Positions 60,756 to 64,000 of a stretch of DNA of 64,000 bases are shown here, in pieces. Within the stretch, counting starts at the first letter, position 1. Each line of letters starts with the position of its first letter. The stretch covers positions 1 to 64,000 of the forward strand of contig JAOZHT010000002.1 of assembly GCA_026014735.1 (NCBI GenBank). The letters run 5' to 3'. The position numbers were made by a program, and so were the translations under genes. The notes beneath the pieces were generated by a model. It made no database searches. It was not told the origin of the DNA and saw only the letters and a list, made by a program, of their open reading frames with translations. Origin of the DNA: Candidatus Bathyarchaeota archaeon. GTDB lineage: Archaea; Thermoproteota; Bathyarchaeia; Bathyarchaeales; Bathycorpusculaceae.

Positions 60756-63224
60756 CTATTCCCACCGCTTGAGCACAATCATGACGCCTAAGCAGACAAA
60801 AAACAGCACCACAGCAATCAACACAACCTGAGCAAGCGCATAGGGACCATCTAGGAAGACCTTACGCTGTGTGGGCTCAGGCGTTGGTGTTTCAATCGGG
60901 GTCGGATCCTCTTCCTCAGGAGCCGGAGTGGGTGTTGGCGTCGTCAAGGTAGTTGCTTTCGACGAGGAAGAAGACGATGAGCTGCTGCTGTCCCCTGAAC
61001 TGCCTCCGGGGGCAGGCGAGGGAGTGGGCGTGGGTTCAGTGGCGTTAGTGACCTGTAAAGTTACGATGTTACTGGATGCCTTGGCGTAGGTAACGCTGGT
61101 GAAGGCTTGACCCTCAAAGAAAGCCTGCAGGATATAGGTGCCAGTTTCTGGGGGAGTGAAGATGCCAAGCGTGATGCCTGCGTTGTTGGAGGCGAGGGAT
61201 TGATTTGTAATTGTGCCGTTGGGGTAGGTAACCTGAAGGGTTATGCCCGTGAAGACTTCGCTTGCAGGCGGAGAAGGCGAAACGGTGATGGTGAATGCGG
61301 CGGGCTGGTTGATTACATCGGGGTTAGGGGTGACATCTAAAGTCATGGTTGTGGTTCCGTCGATCACGTTTAAGGGCACTATGTTGCTGGCTGAGGGCAT
61401 ATAGAGAGTGCTGTTGTTGCCTGATTTGAATTGTTGGCTGGGAAAGAAGGCTTGCAGAAGGTAGGTGCCGACTTGGGTGGGAGTGAAGCTGATGGGGGGA
61501 ACTGCGCCGGATCCACTGGAGTTAAAAGGGCCATAGGGGTAGGCGACTGTGCCGTTGGGGCAGGTTATTTGGAGCAAGATGCCGCTGTAGGTGTTTCCGG
61601 CGGGTGGAGTAGGTGTTACTGCCATGTTGATGGTGACTGTTTGGTTAACCATGTCAGGGTTGGGGGTGACAGATAAAGCCAGGGTTGTGTTGACTTCTGT
61701 TGGGGGAACATCGGTGACGTTGAGGTAAACGAGGCTGCTGGCGCTGGGCAAATAGTAGAAGTTGCTGTTGTTGACAACGAAAACTTGGCCAGGCGAGTAT
61801 GTTGCCTGTAGAGTATAGACTCCGATTTCCCTTGGAGTGAAGGATATTGGGGCAACCGCGCCGGTGCTTGTACTGTAGGGGCCCAGGTTAGCAAATGATC
61901 CGTTGGGGTAGCCTATTATCAGATGTATCCCAGTGAAGCTGTAGGTTGCGGGGGGAGCAGGCATATTTATGGTGACTATAACGGAGTTGTTAACTACATC
62001 AGGGTTAGGGTTAACCGCCAAGGAGATGTCGGGTCGAACAACACTTAGGTCTCCGCCCGACCCAAAGGATACAGTGAATGTGAAGTACTTTAGGTCTTTT
62101 TCGATATAATCATGGTATGCGACATGGAGGGCTTTACCGTCTGCGTCGACCCTCAGCGAAGTAAACGCCAGAGGTCCATTCGTATATTCCGCAAGGGAAC
62201 CAGCTAAAAGAAAACTCATCCCCCTAAGCCACGTGGAGTTCGCATACTGAATAGAATATCGAAGCGTATGAGCGGTACTGTTATCGGTGTAGGTGAAGTG
62301 AACGTTGCCTAAGTTATCGACTGCCACCGAGCAGTCCGCGCCCACGTTGCCTGAATCAACAACTTGGATATTCCAGCCTGTAGGGGTAGATTTTGCATAT
62401 TTCAGCTGGCGGTTTGTAGCGTCGTAGTAGGCGATGTAGGCGGTGCCGTTTTTATCCATTGCTAAAGAGGAATACTGCCCCACGTTGGCGGAGGAGTTAT
62501 CTACGGTTTGTATCCGCAGGCCGCCGGTGCGGTTCTGAGATGCAAACTTGAGGTTGCCGTTGGTCACGTCATAGTAGCTTATGTAGGCAGTGCCGTTCGC
62601 AGCTACTTTTAGCGAGGTGAATTGGCCAACGTCCCCCAGTGAATCGATGGTTGTCAGATTCCACTCGCTGCCTGTCCAGCGGGCAAGTTTGAGGTCACAG
62701 GTCTGGGCGCTGTAGTAACTTATGCAGGGGTTACCGTTGGAATCAAGCGCTAAAGAGGAAAAGTTGCCGCTGACATCCACCACCTCAATGTCCCAAGGAT
62801 TCCAAAGGTTGCCGGTCCATTTTGCATACTTCAAAGCATTTTGCCCGTAGAAGCTGATTTGGGGATTATCGTTTGAGTCGAACACCAAGGAGGTGAAAAG
62901 CCCTGTGAAGCCAGGGGAATCTACTGTTTGTATATCCCAGCTTTGGTTGTTCCAGTGGGCGTATTTAACATCCTGATTGACGGCGTCGTAGTAGCTTATA
63001 GCGGGGTTTCCCTGCGAATCCATCGCCAGCGAAGCATAGTAGCCAACGCCATATGTGCTATCCACGGTCTGGTAGCCGGAGGGGCCGGCGGCTTGAGCCC
63101 TAAATAACCACACTGGAGAAGCAAGAACTAAACAGGCCGATAAAACAACGATTGTCTTTATAAGGAACCTTGTATTTTTTGATAAGAAAATTCCACCTGA
63201 GCTTTTCGTCCCCAACGATTTCAT
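60756..63224 (-). CDS. Large secreted beta-repeat protein with C-terminal membrane anchor
   Basis: 822 aa. N-terminal signal/anchor (~20-47). Residues ~50-385 hold six to seven repeats of ~50 residues with SLALDSNGNPCISYY / LKYAKW / W.I.TVD motifs, suggesting a beta-propeller. Residues ~400-735 contain three ~110-residue Ig-like repeats (each opening with L.V.PNPD.V and closing with TYILQAFF.G). A Ser/Pro/Thr-rich linker (~740-795) with a Ser run leads to a C-terminal membrane segment and a short basic tail. A cell-surface adhesin- or sensor-like protein; ligand unknown. Confidence 0.8.
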   Translation of the reverse strand: MKSLGTKSSGGIFLSKNTRFLIKTIVVLSACLVLASPVWLFRAQAAGPSGYQTVDSTYGVGYYASLAMDSQGNPAISYYDAVNQDVKYAHWNNQSWDIQTVDSPGFTGLFTSLVFDSNDNPQISFYGQNALKYAKWTGNLWNPWDIEVVDVSGNFSSLALDSNGNPCISYYSAQTCDLKLARWTGSEWNLTTIDSLGDVGQFTSLKVAANGTAYISYYDVTNGNLKFASQNRTGGLRIQTVDNSSANVGQYSSLAMDKNGTAYIAYYDATNRQLKYAKSTPTGWNIQVVDSGNVGADCSVAVDNLGNVHFTYTDNSTAHTLRYSIQYANSTWLRGMSFLLAGSLAEYTNGPLAFTSLRVDADGKALHVAYHDYIEKDLKYFTFTVSFGSGGDLSVVRPDISLAVNPNPDVVNNSVIVTINMPAPPATYSFTGIHLIIGYPNGSFANLGPYSTSTGAVAPISFTPREIGVYTLQATYSPGQVFVVNNSNFYYLPSASSLVYLNVTDVPPTEVNTTLALSVTPNPDMVNQTVTINMAVTPTPPAGNTYSGILLQITCPNGTVAYPYGPFNSSGSGAVPPISFTPTQVGTYLLQAFFPSQQFKSGNNSTLYMPSASNIVPLNVIDGTTTMTLDVTPNPDVINQPAAFTITVSPSPPASEVFTGITLQVTYPNGTITNQSLASNNAGITLGIFTPPETGTYILQAFFEGQAFTSVTYAKASSNIVTLQVTNATEPTPTPSPAPGGSSGDSSSSSSSSSSKATTLTTPTPTPAPEEEDPTPIETPTPEPTQRKVFLDGPYALAQVVLIAVVLFFVCLGVMIVLKRWE

Positions 63225-63435
63225 GCTTTAAAGCCCAAAAGGCTATGAGCGCTGAGGTGCGTAAAAAGCTTTATTGTCAAAGTTTCTGAACTAAACAGCG
63301 GCGGTTTAGTCAAGTTTTCTTGACAAACCCCAAATCAAGCTTTGTGACTGTGAAGTCGCTATCACATACCGTTAAAAGCAATCTCGGTTTTCTCTGTAAA
63401 AGAAGAGCTAAAACGTCCAAGTCGAGGTTATAAAC

Positions 63436-63708
63436 ATGAGTAAAAATAAAGCCAAAAAAGCCCCCCCATACCTCTATGATGGTCCACCCCTAAGCCAGCA
63501 GGAGAGAGAAGAACAAACAGACGACATCTACGACACGGGCACCCGAGAGGAAATGCTAGATGACGATGAGATAACGGCGGCGGAAGAGGGCTTCATGATT
63601 GGGCACGAACAGGAGCCTCCGGCTAAGAAGGCCACCCGCAGAAACGCCATTAGCCATGACGACAGTATAGCCGACGAGTTAGCGAAAGAGGACGCGGAAG
63701 AAGACTAA
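63436..63708 (+). CDS. Small acidic protein, unknown function
   Basis: 90 aa, ~30% Asp/Glu, with a Lys-rich start (KNKAKKAPPYLYDGPP) and central YDTGTREEMLDDDEITAAEEGFMIGHEQ. No known domain, probably partly disordered. The region DEITAAEEGFMxGHE looks conserved-style, but I cannot name a family. ATG 63436 has no strong ribosome-binding site. Flanked by non-coding gaps on both sides. Confidence 0.6.
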   Translation: MSKNKAKKAPPYLYDGPPLSQQEREEQTDDIYDTGTREEMLDDDEITAAEEGFMIGHEQEPPAKKATRRNAISHDDSIADELAKEDAEED

Positions 63709-63891
63709 ATCAGCCATAGCTAAGTCCTCTTAGAAAGCTCGTGTAGGATACCCTGAAGCAGCGACAAAATAGACGTAATTCAACCGTTTTTCAGGAAAAT
63801 AACCGATTTCTTCAGGGCTGTTACAGAAAAAGCTACCACTAACCATAAAAGGCAGAAAAGAGAATGATGCATTGAGGCAGCACAAAAAATA

Positions 63892-64000
63892 ATGTCAATG
63901 AGAGATCCTGTATGCGGAGCAGTTCTAGACGAGAACACCGCAAAATTTAAAATTTCTTACGAGGGCGAAACCTACCATTTCTGCAGTTTAGTCTGCAAGA
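63892..64000 (+). CDS. YHS-domain protein (N-terminal part, cut by right edge)
   Basis: The frame from ATG 63892 reads MRDPVCGAVLDENTAKFKISYEGETYHFCSLVCK, the YHS/TRASH-like metal-binding pattern DPVCGxxVDExxA...YxGxxYxFCSxxCK, in which the usual Met is Ala. Such domains bind soft metals through Cys residues and occur free or on copper ATPases. The gene continues beyond the window, so other domains are unknown. Confidence 0.75.
   Translation, partial: MSMRDPVCGAVLDENTAKFKISYEGETYHFCSLVCK

Overview
The window is archaeal chromosomal DNA. The markers are sn-glycerol-1-phosphate dehydrogenase (archaeal lipid backbone), both subunits of DNA topoisomerase VI, the H/ACA pseudouridine synthase Cbf5 next to ribosomal protein L14e, an archaeal long FKBP isomerase, SD-led and apparently leaderless genes with TATA boxes, and many ribbon-helix-helix proteins. 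The gene mix (MoxR/DUF58/DUF4129/DUF1616 operon, 23S rRNA with no 16S gene next to it) gives the impression of a TACK-group mesophile such as a Bathyarchaeia-like lineage. That placement is an inference; no phylogeny was run.

Layout. 1-80: 5' end of 23S rRNA on the minus strand, leaving through the left edge. 0.7-2.9 kb: a membrane PAS histidine kinase and a tRNA-Thr(UGU) with an odd T-loop. 3.0-5.9 kb: an AT-rich restriction-modification pair plus gene remnants. 6.2-9.2 kb: small DNA-binding proteins, then L14e-Cbf5-methyltransferase. 9.6-14.2 kb: an accessory patch with a tail-fibre-like protein, two copies of a small coiled-coil protein and tiny ORFs. 14.3-17.1 kb: G1P dehydrogenase, a VOC protein, FKBP, and a 58-aa RHH gene. 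17.2-22.9 kb (minus): an ABC/FtsX export operon with an embedded GT-C-like membrane protein. 22.9-29.9 kb (plus): a tightly overlapping seven-gene MoxR-DUF58 operon. 30-31.8 kb: decayed C-terminal copies of the DUF58 gene.

31.9-55.2 kb is one long minus-strand surface-polysaccharide cluster. Its upstream end (50.4-55.2 kb) encodes what looks like a full route to a nucleotide-activated D,D-heptose: HddA kinase, GmhA isomerase, an unrecognised 47-aa protein, GmhB phosphatase, a transaldolase-like enzyme that could supply sedoheptulose-7-phosphate, an HddC-like nucleotidyltransferase and an epimerase. Downstream are an SDR, two Gfo/Idh dehydrogenases, a hexapeptide acetyltransferase and a DegT aminotransferase (a WbpB/D/E-like diacetamido-sugar module). 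These are followed by glycosyltransferases, a polysaccharide deacetylase, methyltransferases, a FemAB/GNAT-like protein, a phosphodiesterase and a sugar kinase, in visibly more AT-rich DNA typical of exchangeable glycan islands.

55.3-64 kb: two small unknown proteins, a CorA-like protein with an N-terminal voltage-sensor-like domain, topoisomerase VI A and B, a large secreted beta-repeat protein, a small acidic protein and the start of a YHS-domain protein at the right edge.
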